From NCBI GenBank assembly GCA_010645155.1, contig JAAGOF010000086.1, forward strand, positions 99,553-163,552: a stretch of 64,000 nt of DNA, in the 5' to 3' direction. This stretch comes from Tigriopus japonicus (taxonomy: Eukaryota; Arthropoda; Copepoda; Harpacticoida; Harpacticidae). Numbering within the stretch: the first letter of the stretch is position 1; each line of letters begins with the position of its first letter. The translations under genes and the position numbers were made by a program. The notes below the pieces were generated by a model, which saw nothing but the letters and a program-made list of their open reading frames with translations, did no database searches and was not told where the DNA came from. This document shows, in pieces, positions 1 to 12,117 of this stretch.

Positions 1-2572
1 ATTACGAATAGGATAGAAAGAAAAAATGCCCGCAAGGGTTGCCATGAGCTTCAATGGGATTAAGATCTAATCAATTTATTGCTGTGCTCGATGACCACGT
101 TTCCTCCATCTCGGTCCATTGGATCTTGTATTGATCATGCATCAATAAGGTTGCTCCATTTGAGATTTAGATTTGACTTACATGTATAGCCAGCCATGTT
201 GTTGTTTTTTGCCAGATCCAATTTCTTGTGCCGTTTCCGTTGATGAAACACATCCAGAGATGCTCTTCTTCCTCTCTTGAGTCTGCACAAATGTTTTGGT
301 TGGCTCTCAAAAAAAGTGACATTAATGGCAAAGTTGACTCCAAACGAAGATGGATGGCTCAGGGGATAAGAGACATTTTTTTCCTTTTTTGATCCTCTCT
401 GTCAGGAAGAATGCGTCTGACTCTCTCATCAAATAAGAATTCAATTTGTGCGCAAAACCAAATCGAAACCTAAATGAGCCTCTCCCATCTCGTTATAAGT
501 TGTCCATTTCCGGGAGTCAAGAATTTGACACGTGTTTACTGTTTGACCCCCTGGATGGACACGTGACCCTGATTCCCCGTTGATCGATTGAAAGATCTAC
601 TTGTTTGGACCTCAAATGAATGCAAACAAAATATACTGCGGAAAAAGTGAAGTAACTGTGTGGGACTGCAAAGTGTACCTTGTCAATCAATGGGCAATCT
701 ATTTCATTTGGATTGCCTTGTTTTGGTCTTCTTCGCAAGATTAACGAATCACTCAAGTTGAAATTGCTTTGAATGTAAAGATAACATTCTTTTGGGCTCA
801 ATTTTGCCCGTTTGAGAAGGCAACTTGTCTCTTCAAGAAAACATGTCAATTAAGTTTGGCCTTGAAACTATGGACTTCGAAGTGTTTGGATGATCCTTTC
901 TTAATACAAGATGAGGCCAACGCTTTTTTGTACATAGCATTTGTTTAACTATTTAACCATTTATTAAAATGCTTACATATAGTTAAATCCGTTGACGTTT
1001 AATCAGCTCATTTCTATGACATTAAAGGCTCAATACCACTTGTAAGTAATTTGCCACTTTTAAGATAAAGTAGATCTAGAAAAGAACTTCAAAATCATGG
1101 AACCCCATTTCTAAAAATGTAAAATAAAAATGATCCATCCACCTTCAAAGAAAGCAAGCAGAACAAAACTAAGACCCTATTTTTCAATATCCCAGCCATC
1201 GGGGGTGACATCTCTCAAATGTTCATACCTTGCATCATTGCTAATATGTGTGACATTTCTTGATGCTGATCGACCCACATTGGCCTTATGGATATGTTTC
1301 CATTGAAACACTCTGCCTATTCACAATGGGTTCCCCTCTTTGTTGTGTATTGTACTGGCTTATAGGCCTCCCCCTCCATAATGGATCCTGGCGCCTCTCG
1401 TCTCATGCCTCATGTTCTCTTACAATGATCAAAAATCAAATCATGACAAAGGAGGAGGGGAAAGAAAGAACGAATGAAAAATGTCTTTCCATAACAGGGC
1501 ATTTATAATTTGTATTGGCTTCACTTGCGCTCATTGGGGTAACCCCCCATGAATGAATAAGATATCTTGGATACCATAGCATATCTAAAAATGTTCCACC
1601 ATTGGCATGTTTATGTTGTTGTTTACTTCAGTGTCAGATTTATACCAAACAGGTCCTGAATTTAGTTTTTTGTCCAGTCAAAAAAGAGTTCCGTCCAAAA
1701 AAAAAACGTTTTTGGTAACTTCCCGAAAATGCAAAGTACCCAGGTTTTTGGGCACCATGATTGGGATCCAACCATCCCAGTGATAATTAATGACGAGCGA
1801 AAAATGATTTTTTGGCTCCCGTTCCACTTCTCTGTGAGTAACGATACTAATGCATTAACGCTCACTTTCGACGGGGTGGTTGTGGTTGTGGTTTTGGGTT
1901 GATGGTTTTTGAGGGAGGCAAATGAAAAAAATATGGCGAAGAAGAGCTTGCCGAGAAGAAAAAGCCCTCAATGAAAACAAACGAGGGTTGCAGGGGTTGT
2001 CACTTCCATTGAGATGATGATTCATGAAGGCATCCCTTGAGGCAATATTGGCCTTCTATTTGGGCGAACATCGACCTTAAAAGCCAAGATGGGCATTCAT
2101 CCATATTGAGTTTGCGGGAGAAAAAAAGATCAAGGGGGTGGGATGGAAATTTAATATAGTATCACGGCACCTCACATGTTTCTTACATAACTTCAATACA
2201 CCAAAGCAGGTGTACTTTTGGATGCTTTTAGGGGAATCATATGTACCCAAGGGTTCCCGATGGCTTTCATCTGCTCTTGTCCCTCCTCAAATCCATCGAA
2301 ACCGTGCTTCTGGATGTACGTATGTAGTCAAGGAGTCAATAGGAATGAATGGAGCCCTTGATTGCTCATTGACGCTGGATCAAAACGAGAAGGAAGGCAG
2401 GCAGGCAGGCCAGCAACCAAGGAACCCGCCAGATTGGTGCCATTAATTGTCCCCCTTTGTCCAATCCAAAAAGAATCATTAAGGCAAAGAAGAGCCCATT
2501 GGCACGTGTGTGTATTCATTAAAAAAGGATAGACATAAATATGTATAACTTTATCAGACTAGGTTGGCTTCC
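1..2572. other. Intergenic, no gene seen
   Basis: No reading frame here shows recognisable protein similarity, consistent codon use or a convincing splice pattern. The stretch is AT-rich with short homopolymer runs. It lies downstream of the secreted-peptide gene and may contain its 3' UTR, although no AATAAA was found close to that stop codon. Confidence 0.5.
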
Positions 2573-4656
2573 TTATCTCCTTGGAATGGCATATTCCGCT
2601 AAGGCGTAGCCAATAAACTCGATGATCTTCACGATGCCTTCCTGGAAAACATCAAGACAAAATTGATTCCATTATGACATGGTATGAGCAAAATGTTGTT
2701 TGTTTTCTTCAAAGAGAAACCATTAGCATGATCTTGAAAAAAGATGCTCATGTTTTCGAACAAATTGGATGGTTCCAGGATAGCTCGGTACATAGGATAA
2801 CTCAACACAGGAAAACTGGGTACAACGGAAAACTCGGTACAACGGAAAACTGGGTACATCGGAAAACTCAGTACTGGAAGATTCAGTAGAGGAAAACTGG
2901 GTACAACGGAATACTGGGAACAGCGGAAAACTGGGTACAGCAGAAAACTGGGTACAACGGAAAACTGGGTACAGCGGAAAACTGGGTACATCGGAAAACT
3001 GGGAACATCGGAAAACTGGGTACATCAGAAAACTGGATACAGGGGAAAATTGGATGCATGGGTGCAGCGGAAAACTGGGTACTTACAACGGAAAACTGTG
3101 TTCTGCCGAAGCTGGGTACAACATACAACTGAATACATCTTAAAGCCATATCAACATATTGAACCTGGCAATTTAACTATCAATGTAGGCGCAGAAGAAC
3201 TTTCATTAGCTTTATTAAAACATTTTTGAAAGCTCTGAAAAAATAGCATTTTTTCTAAACCTGATTTATGGGTCAAGTGTTTTCGTTCATTTTAAAGCTC
3301 AAGGAACTTAAGCTTTATGACTGCACTTACTTATTCAAAATAACATAGTTTCATTGCTAAAATTGCTGGAACAAGTCCAAAAAAGGGTGAGACGGGCAAA
3401 ACCTTGAAAGAATTAGTTGCAGGATGTATTTTGCTTCTTGTAAAAACATTGCAAGGTTTCCAGGCAGATAAAGTGTGTTTCATCTCACTTTAGATGTATT
3501 CAGTTTTTTGCTCTACCCAGTTTTCCGCTGTGCCCAGTTTTCCGTTGTACCCAGTTTTCCGCTGTACCTAGTTATCCGCTGTACCCAGTTTCCCGCTGTA
3601 CCCAGTTTTCCTGTACTGAATCTTCCAGTACCGAGGTTTCCGATGTACCCAGTTTTCCGTTGTACCGAGTTTTCCGTTGTACCCAGTTTTCCTGTGTTGA
3701 GTTATCCCATGTACCGAGTTATCCTGGAACCCATCCTTTGAGATGGAATGCTCTCAAAAGGTCGATTGTTTAGTACTGATGGGTTTCGAGTTGGATTTTT
3801 GGCCGAGTTTTGCCAGTTTGGATTTTTAGGTCAAAAAGTTGACCCCCAACTAATCTTCTCAACTAGAAACGTCATAAAATAAGGCAGCACTGCCAACTCG
3901 AAATCCAAAAGTAAAGCTACTGATGGAACTCGAAATCGAACTAGTTCGAGTGTTGCCAAATTGGTCCCTGTTTAGGTCTTTTTGAAAACGTTCAATACAA
4001 CCTGCCCTAATCAACAATGATAAACTTCCGAGTAAAAAATGGCAGCACTCCCGGTTCGAAACCCATCACTATTGTTGAGGTAGCTTGGAAGTATAGTAGA
4101 AGCACATCTAGAAGCATAGAAGAAGCATAAAAGATGCACATGACGCGCAGTAGGAATAACCATGCTCAGTCAAGTTTTCGCTACATAAGCTGCGATTGAA
4201 AAACGCAGCTTATGTAACGAAACTTGATCGAGCATGGTTATTTCTACTGCGCGTCATGTGCTTCTTTTATGCTTCTTTTATGCTTCTAGATGTGCTTTTA
4301 CTATATGTACTTCCAAACTACCTCAACAACCGACTTACTAATATCTCCTTTAAAAAGCTCACAATTATGAAAAGAGGAAGAAAGACTGAGCTTACCCGAA
4401 AAATGTCTGTTTGTGGGTCCTCTCCGTGTAACACGAGTTGACGCTTGGTCAACGATCTGGCTTTGGGTTGTTCTGGATTGAGGCGGCTCATCAGGACGCT
4501 TTGGAATGGTTGATCGGGAGCTGAGGATTGCTCTGCTGACATTGTGGGCACTTCCAATGGGAAATAGTGGCTACTGTCAGGTCCTTTTAGGTAGAGAGCG
4601 GACACACTGTGACAGGACAACAACACCAAGGACAAACCCAAAAACAGAACCGACAT
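2573..4656 (-). CDS. Small secreted propeptide, two exons, possible neuropeptide or hormone precursor
   Basis: Exons are 4656-4396 and 2641-2573, giving 109 residues. The first exon begins with a clear signal peptide (residues 1-20, hydrophobic core FLGLSLVLLS, small residues VSA before the likely cleavage site). A spacer follows, then a dibasic Lys-Arg at 71-72. It ends at a consensus donor, CGG/GTAAGC. The second exon follows a TTTTCCAG acceptor in the same phase, encodes EGIVKIIEFIGYALAEYAIP and ends Arg-Arg-stop. Cleavage at the KR would release a 37-residue peptide starting with Gln (a possible pyroglutamate), with an amphipathic helix at its C-terminal half and no cysteines. A probable 5' UTR acceptor (TTGTTTCAG) lies at 4672-4680, so the promoter is further right. 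I do not recognise the family. The helix and the Pro-Arg ending recall the NPF/NPY layout only loosely, and there is no RPRF-amide. The join is inferred from matching phase and splice sites. Confidence 0.55.
2810..3125. repeat. Left arm tandem array, ~17-bp unit
   Basis: About 18 imperfect copies of a unit like GGAAAACTGGGTACAAC. The last three bases vary most (AAC, AGC, ATC). Open frames across it (repeated VPSFPLYPVF-type peptides) come from the repeat and are not genes. Confidence 0.85.
3515..3693. repeat. Right arm tandem array, inverted copy of the same unit
   Basis: About 10 copies of the reverse complement of the left-arm unit (ACCCAGTTTTCCGCTGT). The array is shorter than the left arm, as expected if unit number drifts independently in each arm. 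Confidence 0.85.
3773..4070. mobile_element. Non-autonomous hAT-like element (MITE)
   Basis: The ends are inverted (CTGATGGGTTTCGAG and TTCGAAACCCATCA). The flanking 8-mers are ATTGTTTA and ATTGTTGA, a near-exact 8-bp target duplication. A diverged, inverted relative of its interior lies at 26470-26660. Confidence 0.6.
4072..4329. mobile_element. 258-bp near-perfect hairpin element
   Basis: The two halves are almost exact reverse complements along about 120 bp each, meeting near 4192-4206. There is almost no loop (CGCAGCTTATGTAACGAAAC pairs with its partner on the left). It carries no gene; the short open frames through it are by-products. Its left edge coincides with the right target duplication of the neighbouring hAT-like element, so that element probably inserted into this hairpin's end. 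Confidence 0.75.
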
Positions 4657-4671
4657 GTTTTTTTCATATAA

Positions 4672-7188
4672 CTGAAACAAAATTAGTTATCTAGTGGGTC
4701 ATGTTGTTTATTACATTTTTCATCCTTATGATCACGTCAATTTCTAGATTTGAAGTAAATTTGAAAAATGTCAAGAAAACGGAGGAAAAAGGGCCAAACA
4801 TTTTCAACCCCGAATTGACATGAAATAAGAGTGAAATTGAAAAGTTTCTTTCCACGATACTAAGGATTATTGCACAAAAGATTCTACCCAATTTTTTGGA
4901 TCGATTACACGGCCTCTTTCAATAATGTGTGCATTTTGTAAAAATTCGCAACAAGCGTGGAGAATCCCGTAGCAATCAATGGCTTTGGGGCTCGCAAAGT
5001 TTTAGTACTTATGATTTTCAAGAGCAATGCTCACCTGTGCGAGTACTAAAGTAGTGAGGGTCAAAGATTGCCGAAGTAAATAGATCGATGACTAATGAAG
5101 GGATCGTAATGTGGCCGTGTTCACTTTTGACTTGATTGTTAGCTGTCGACACTTTGACAGATTGATTGAAACTGAGAGATAGACAGACCTCGGGAAGTAG
5201 GTTGTTCCTCAGTATCCTGTTGAAAGGGCCTGATCTTCATTGTCAAAGACGGATTATTTGCCTAATTTTGACACCATCGCCACGAGGGTGACAGGATTTA
5301 TGCACAGGCAGAAAATGATTTGTGATTTTCGCCTCACCTTCACACTTGAGTGCATTTTTATTGGCCAAGGCAGGTTGCGTCAAATTCAACTAGTCGGGAG
5401 GTTGCGTGATTCCGGTTCATGGAATTGCCTAATTTCAAGTTTTCCAGATACTACTTTTGTCACGCAGTAAAAATATTCAGAGCTGTTGTCATTGTAAGAT
5501 ATGAGGTAAATTAGGTATTAAATGCTTAAGGATTCGAAGCAAAAACAGAAAAAAGATTTGTTGGGGCAGTCTGGAATTTTTAACAAAACCTGCCATTCAA
5601 AAACATGTTCCTTTCATATTCGGCCACTCTGGCTGAAGGTTCTGAAAATGGTATACCATTATAAAACTATAAATCCATACCATAATTGAAAAAAACAAAG
5701 AAGTATTATTGCTAACCTAGATGACCAATCAGAAAGATGGTCAAGATATTTCTGAAACTTTGGTGTGTGCACCTATTGAAAGAGCTAAAGCTACTTCATG
5801 CAAGACCAAGATGGACTTTACAAAAATTGACATTATAAATTGAAAGAATGGATACGTTTTTACAAGGGATTGTCAATCAGCACTTATGTTTTTGTTGAGT
5901 TCATAGAACCATATTTAAAAACCATGAAAATTCGGGCTAATAATGACGTGTCTAGTTTTAGTGTACATATTGTCCCTTTGAGCAGCTTTTTCCCCTTTCT
6001 TTCGTATGTTATGAACGAATATGAATTCGAAGAAGGCAAAAATGAATGTCTCCTGTGGGTTTGTTTGTATGTTTGCAGTGAGGGTTAGGCCGTGAAAAGG
6101 GCGATATCTCTGTCTATTTAGTGAGAAGTATGACAACCCAAAATGAGGAGTGTACCCTGGTGTATGTGTTCTGTATATATATACACGTTTTAGCCAAGTA
6201 CTCTTGAGCAATCATCCTTCGCTTGATTTCACCTTGCATTTGCACCTCTTCTTATTCCTGTAGGTCAAGAAGGCTCGAAATATCACCGCCGACCGTCTTT
6301 TGTTCAATTCGGGAATGCACTCAATGGTGTGAAACTGATTGGGAAATTGCTGGCTTGCCGTTTTTTTGCCATTGAAGGCGTCAGGAGAGGCAGTTAAACT
6401 AGTCACATGTCAGCGGCTTCTGAACTATTGTGTGTAGTGCATGCATACACACGTAGTTAGCGTGACAACACCCAATGCAATTGGTAGGTGTGCAAATGAC
6501 TTGAGAATGTGTATTAATGGTTTCCTCTTGACTGAATCTCTTTGGAGACAACGATTCTCGAGCGAGACGAGGACTGACATTGAACATTTCGTGTCATCTT
6601 GAAACGTCTTTCACGGAGGAATGGTCTCCCCCAAGGACGTTACACACATTGACTTCTTTGACATCACCCATCATGGAACTAGACAGGGTTGGGCTGATAC
6701 AAGGTTATTGACTTTAACATAAAAAAATAAGAAAAATGCCCAAGAAAAGACCTGAAATTCCATTTTCGTTGGCATTGAATTTGACATTACTTAAGAATGG
6801 AAGTGGGGAAAATGGCTGTTAGGAAATAGGTCTTATTAGATGACATTTTATACTCTGTTGAAAAATATTCAAACAACCATTTTTATGCCTGGTTCGCATG
6901 AAAACTTTTCTATTTGACGAATAACCCAATTAATGCCCGACCCTGTATTTTTGCACTTTGAGCAATTCGTCAATGGCAGTTTTGAATGCTATTTGAAAAC
7001 TCTCCGTTTGTAATCTCAGCGCGTGCAAATATTTGCAAAGATATCTGACGAACGATGAAAATTTAATAATCATCCTTTAGAAAAAAACACTTCCTAGTTG
7101 AATTACGAAAGTCACATTGACTCATCTCTCAAAATGAGGCAGTACATAATCGAGTTTGTATTTACTCTCTTCTTTACTTTCCTTTCAG
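4672..7188. other. Intergenic between secreted-peptide and LRR genes
   Basis: No convincing gene. A weak pair of inverted ends (CAGGGTTGGGC near 6685, GCCCGACCCTG near 6935) may mark an old element but lacks a target duplication. A polypyrimidine tract and CAG acceptor near 7168-7188 (TTTCCTTTCAG/GTGTG) suggest that the 5' UTR of the LRR gene begins after it. Confidence 0.4.
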
Positions 7189-7540
7189 GTGTGAGTTTTC
7201 TCTCCCCCCAAAAAGGTACGGAGAAAGAAGGCGTGCTTTTTTGTCGAACCATTTAGACCGGAGGAGCCCAATTGTTCGCCGCGGGAAGAGATTCCCAAAG
7301 AATAAAAAGGCACTGCCGGAATGTGAGGAGCACCATGATGCAGAATAATAAAGTCAGTTTTCCCACCCAAAAGTTCCATAACAGAAGAGAGGAAGTTGGT
7401 TCACATCAATTGAGTCAATTCATGACTTTACCATCAAGAGGAAACTGGGGCTAGAATCAAATCCTCCCTGTAAAGGACTTCAAAAATGGGTCGACGCCGT
7501 TTGGTAAATACGTAGCCTAGAAAAGTGTGAATGAACCACC

Positions 7541-10500
7541 ATGAAGTGCTCAAAACTGTCCTGCCTCATCGAGCATTTGCTCTTCTTCACGTGTCTTGTG
7601 TACAAAATTCATGGCTCAGACTGTCACACACCAGGCTCAGGCATTGTACACGGAGGGGAAATCCTGAGGATCAATCCTCAAATCCAGGAACGACTCAAAA
7701 CGTTTCAGGGTGCCGACTCCAAAGTGATTTCAACCCGAGAAAACAAGGGTGGTGCCAATGGAGGCACAACAGATGATACCAAGTCGGTGGTGTCGTTTTG
7801 TCCGCAAAAGTGCCAATGCAACATCACGTTATCAAACCAGTTGCAAGTAGTGTGCACCGACCATTTTGCCAATAACTTTCCCATTGAGACTCTTCGGAAG
7901 GATGTCGAGATCCTCAAGATTGTGCCCAAGTGTCTCAATCATGATAAAGACCATTGTGTGGAACGTGAACCAAACCACTTGAATCTGGGACCGAATTTCA
8001 AGTATCTGAGACTGCTGAAGGTCCTGGTGATCACGGACTCCAATATTCCTAATATTGGGATCAGAACTCTGTGGGGACTGTCAGGTTTGAGGATATTAGA
8101 CCTGAGCAGAAACCAATTGACCACAATTGTGGACAAGAACTTTGACGGTTTGTACTCCTTGAAGGAGATTCGCTTCAATAACAATCACATCAAATCCATG
8201 GTCAGTGCAGCCTTTCGCCATGTGACTCAATTGGAAGTGCTGTCTCTTCGACACAACAGGATTCACGGTAATTGCAGTACATATGAAATGGTGTGGTGTT
8301 CACTGGTTTCGCTCATTTGACCTCTCTCTATTCAGATCTGGCGCCAAGAATCTTCTTCAAATTGAGGAATCTAAAGATCCTGGACCTGAGTGGAAACAAG
8401 ATTGAGCATGTTGACGGTGGTGTTTTTGTGGACACCCCAAATCTAGAATGCTTTGCTTGTGAAGGGTGTTCACTTTTTCAGGTAAACCATGACTGTAGTG
8501 TCCAAAACACAGAGTTGGAAGCTTATTATCCATTGCTACTATTTTCTTTCAGCTGGACTTGCCTTTGAATGTGGAACTCCATCAATTGAGCTCCTTGCTT
8601 TTGCCCAACAACACATTCCAATCCCAATCCGATATCCACCCCAAGTTTCTGAGGAACGTCCAGGTGCTGGATTTGAGCAGGAACTTTCTGGGCATCCTGG
8701 AACCATTTGAGAGCCGGGCCCTACAAACCCTGAAAGTGGCTCGAAACAACATCACGAAAATCAGTGATTGCGCCTTGTGCAACACCTCAATTCAACACTT
8801 AGATCTGGGCTTCAATCGGATGGCTTACTTGAACGGCAAAATGTTCCCAGAGGTAATCAATCCACATTGAAATCTTTTGAGACCTAAGACTTTGGAAAAA
8901 CGATGACGAAAAAAATGTTAGTTAGTATCAAAAACTTTTTACTACTCTTATTGCTAATTTGATTATCAAGCATCCAAGTTATGGGAATTAAAGGAATAAA
9001 CGCATCTGGTGCACAAACACTGTGCTGCAAATTGTCATGGCTATTGAGAATGTCCAAGTGGATGGAGGAGCATTTGCAATCAATCAAAATTTCTGCTATA
9101 CCTTTTAAGTCTATGGACATATTTGTGGGCTTCAAACATGCTACGTCTTTACAGGATATCAAGTCCCTCCAATCGTTGACCTTGTCGGGAAACTGGGTGA
9201 ACTTGGTCTCGTTGGAGCATACGCTGCATCGCCTGCCGACGTTGGAATCACTGGATTTAGATCACACGGGGATTGTGAATGTGCCCAATGGACTGCTTCG
9301 AGGCAATCCCTCGCTTCGACATCTCAATTTGAGCCAGAATCTTCTGGTTGATTTAGAGCCCCTGGCCATTGATCATCTCGAGAAACTGGAAACCCTAGAC
9401 TTGAGTTCCAACTTTCTCATGGGTCTGTCCATGCAGTTCTTCCAAGAGGTCGAGAAAAAGAAGCGTCTTCGCATGGTCTATCTGCAGGTAAGCTGGATGC
9501 TCGGAGGTCAATCGTCGAATGGACCCAAGGTTGTTCATCATTTTCATTTGTCCCACTCTAGAGTAACCAATGGAAGTGTGACAAGTGCCACATCAAGCCT
9601 TTGATCCACTTCCTGAAGAATTCGCTCATGTACTGGGGCAGTTGCTTCAAACAAGAAAGCCCCCTCTGCCTCAAGTGTTCCAAACCCAATCATCTCCTGC
9701 ACATGCCCATTGAGGAGCTCACTGAGGAGAGCAGTCTGCCCGATTGCGAGCCCATGTTCCAGCAAGTTCATTTCGGATCCACGGTCCATCAGGCGCCCAA
9801 AGAGTCTTGGGACACGAATAGTCCTTACGTGGCTTTAGGGGTTGCCTCGAGCCTTCTTCTGCTTCTAGTCATGATCCTAATTGTTCGGTACGTTAACGGA
9901 CGGACGGACTGACTAGTCTTGAACGTCTCGAAAGTGGACTTGATTATTTAGGCTTTCTTACATTCAAGTAGTCGATTTTTGGAGGTGGTTTCCTCAAACC
10001 ATACCCTCCCGATTTCATTTTGATGTGACTGTTATTCTCGAAGATTTAGCAATGGAAAAAACAATCTCAGCAAAAAACAACAACATTGAACTCAGGAGTC
10101 TACTTCCCAACAAACGTATTATGATAAGTAGGGACGGGCAAAAAGTGCAAATCAAAAGAAGCTTTCCGTTACCAAAAGTTGCACAAAAAATCAGACCAAA
10201 ATCGTAAAATAAAATGCAGAAAAAAAAGGTCAAAAGCGCAAATAAAACTTAAAAAATCGCAGAAAAAACTGAAATTTCTGAAACAAAAAGCTTCAGATAC
10301 TTTCTTGTCATCTGCTTGTTAATTTTCAACCTTTTCTTTAATTTTCAAAAATAAAGGAGAAAAGTGCAAAAAGGCAGATAAATGTGTTTATGTTACCAAA
10401 AATATTTTTACACTTTTTGCCCGTCGCTAATGATAAGTGACTTCCAATATAGATTGTTGAACCAGGTTGGTGATTGCAAAAATGGTTAAGGAAGTAATTC

Positions 10501-10944
10501 AAATGATCTAGCTTCACTCTTGTCACAGTGAGACTCCCCTCTTTGTCCAAATTTTGATCCGTTCTTCAAATTCATCAAACAAGGAAAAAAAAGAGCCGTT
10601 CGTAAAACAATGAGAAAATTGATACCCACAACAATTAACTGAATTGCCAGGATGGACAACCAACAAAGCGAAAAAAACAAAAATCAAGGCATAATAGAGC
10701 AAATTGCCAATTAAAAACTATAAGTCAAGCCAGATCTTTTCTCTTGCATTATTTCAGATACCGCCACTATGGCGTGTACGTGACTCACGAGGAGGATCAA
10801 TTGGTGGATGGGGACGATGAGATCCTGAGGAATCCGGTGGTGATCCTGGATCGCAATTCCGAGTCCTACGTCAACTTGAAGTACCCAATCCTCCCTGAGG
10901 ACGACAGTCCCAGGTCCATGTGCTCAACGGCAGCCCTTCATTGA
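7541..10944 (+). CDS. Leucine-rich-repeat type I membrane protein
   Basis: Six exons: 7541-8267, 8336-8481, 8553-8852, 9155-9487, 9562-9887, 10758-10944, giving 672 residues with all phases matching. The order is a signal peptide (about 1-25), then a cysteine cluster CPQKCQC resembling an LRR N-terminal cap. About a dozen LRRs follow (LRILDLSRNQL, LKILDLSGNKI, LQSLTLSGNWV, LRHLNLSQNLL, LETLDLSSNFL). Next comes a C-terminal cap with W-K-C-D-K-C and further cysteines, one transmembrane helix (about 591-610, VASSLLLLLVMILIV), and a ~62-residue acidic cytoplasmic tail. There is no TIR, Ig or kinase domain, so it is not a Toll receptor or a Kekkon-type protein. It is likely a cell-surface recognition or adhesion protein; the ligand is unknown. 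The tail carries YVNLKYP, a possible phosphotyrosine site. Exon 6 is fixed by the TTATTTCAG acceptor and the continuing frame. Confidence 0.85.
10129..10429. mobile_element. hAT-like MITE in LRR gene intron 5
   Basis: Inverted ends TAGGGACGGGCAAAAAGTG and CACTTTTTGCCCGTCGCTA. Exact 8-bp duplication ATGATAAG at 10121-10128 and 10430-10437. 301 bp, A-rich interior, no coding capacity. Confidence 0.85.
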
Positions 10945-11699
10945 GACTCGAAACCTTTCTACGACCATTCAGTCACAACCTCCTCCATCGAATCGATCAT
11001 GATATTTGCGTACAAATGAGTCGTTATGATTATTATGGTTATTACAAGTTCAACATGATGTACTCGTTAGTCTTAGAAAAAGAACAAGAGGCAGACATGG
11101 TGAGCGATTTAGCGAAGTCAGTGTTTTATACAAGAGAATACATAAAGATAAACATAAATGGGTCTTGCTTGCGTTACTCTAAAGGGTTTTAAAGAAAACC
11201 AACATTTTTGTCATCTAGTGCGTTGTCCCACAATTAGACAAAATGAAATCGAGCTTCAAAGCAAGCCTTGAAAAAGAAGCTAAGTTGAGCTATATCTGAG
11301 AGAAAAAGACAAACAACACCATCTAGAGGTAAAACCGACTCTGGGGTGCTTCTGCGAAAATTTTTGGGCATAAATTTTGATCACTCAATATGACTTTTGA
11401 ATTTTTGAATACAATGATACTGGAGCTTAACTCCAAAAGAACCGAAACATGAAGCGAACCAATTTTAGTATCTATGTAATTATTCTTGTGATCGATTAAA
11501 AGTGCACTCACACCTAGTTTAGTAATATTCAAATATGAGAATCAAGGAGACTTCTTTATACGTTTGTTTCAACCACCGAAAACTTAAAAAAGGGAGAACA
11601 AAAAAGAGATTACAGTTTTGGAAGAAATCAAGATAAGATCACAGGACCTCAGAAGGGACGCAAAAATCTAAACTCCAACTTTGGCAACAAGTTAAAGTT

Positions 11700-12112
11700 G
11701 AGGCAAGAACAACTGAATGTCGCTGGAGTGGAAGGTTAACGGTGAGAATTATGATTTCCAGAAGGATTCATTCAGTTGCGTTCTTCTGCAAACGATATCT
11801 GGCTTGTTTTAAGTAGACTGCGTCAAAGTTCAGTGCAAATCCTACCGACAATGAATGAACTAGCACTTTTCCGACAATTGCTTTTCCACAAAAGGGCGAA
11901 TTTATACACTCTATGCTCTCTTTAAAACATAGATTGGAGAGGGCACAACTTTTCACTCCGCTCTTCGATTGAGCTGAAATTTGAAATCTGTCGTCTACTG
12001 AATACAAGCCAGGTCTTGTTTGCAGAAGAACGCAATTGAATCAATCCTTCTGGAAATCACAATTCTCACCGTTAGTCTCCCACTCCAGTGAAATTCAGTG
12101 GTTCTTGGTTGA
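11700..12112. mobile_element. Long-inverted-repeat element
   Basis: About 115 bp at the left (…GGTTAACGGTGAGAATTATG…) recurs inverted at 12000-12112 with roughly 85-90% identity by eye, ending TTCTTCTGCAAAC near the centre on both sides. The interior of about 180 bp has no coding content. The exact boundaries and target duplication are not resolved. Confidence 0.65.
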
Positions 12113-12117
12113 GTACG

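Larger units (their letters stand above)
2767..3736. mobile_element. Foldback element 1 with tandem-repeat arms
   Basis: The ends are inverted copies of each other (GGTTCCAGGATA on the left, TATCCTGGAACC on the right, with matching flanking bases). Each arm continues into a tandem array of the same ~17-bp unit in opposite orientation, separated by about 390 bp of unique sequence. This is the architecture of foldback-type transposons. No clear target duplication is visible. It lies in the intron of the secreted-peptide gene. Confidence 0.65.

Noticed and set aside
2629..3149. Overlapping open frames rich in VPSFPLYPVF repeats
   Set aside because: They are translations of a 17-bp tandem array, open in several frames at once; no gene features.
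4196..4441. Plus-strand open frame
   Set aside because: It lies mainly in one arm of the 258-bp hairpin and antisense to the secreted-peptide exon.
6685..6945. Possible MITE with CAGGGTTGGGC / GCCCGACCCTG ends
   Set aside because: The flanks share no target duplication and the terminal match is short.
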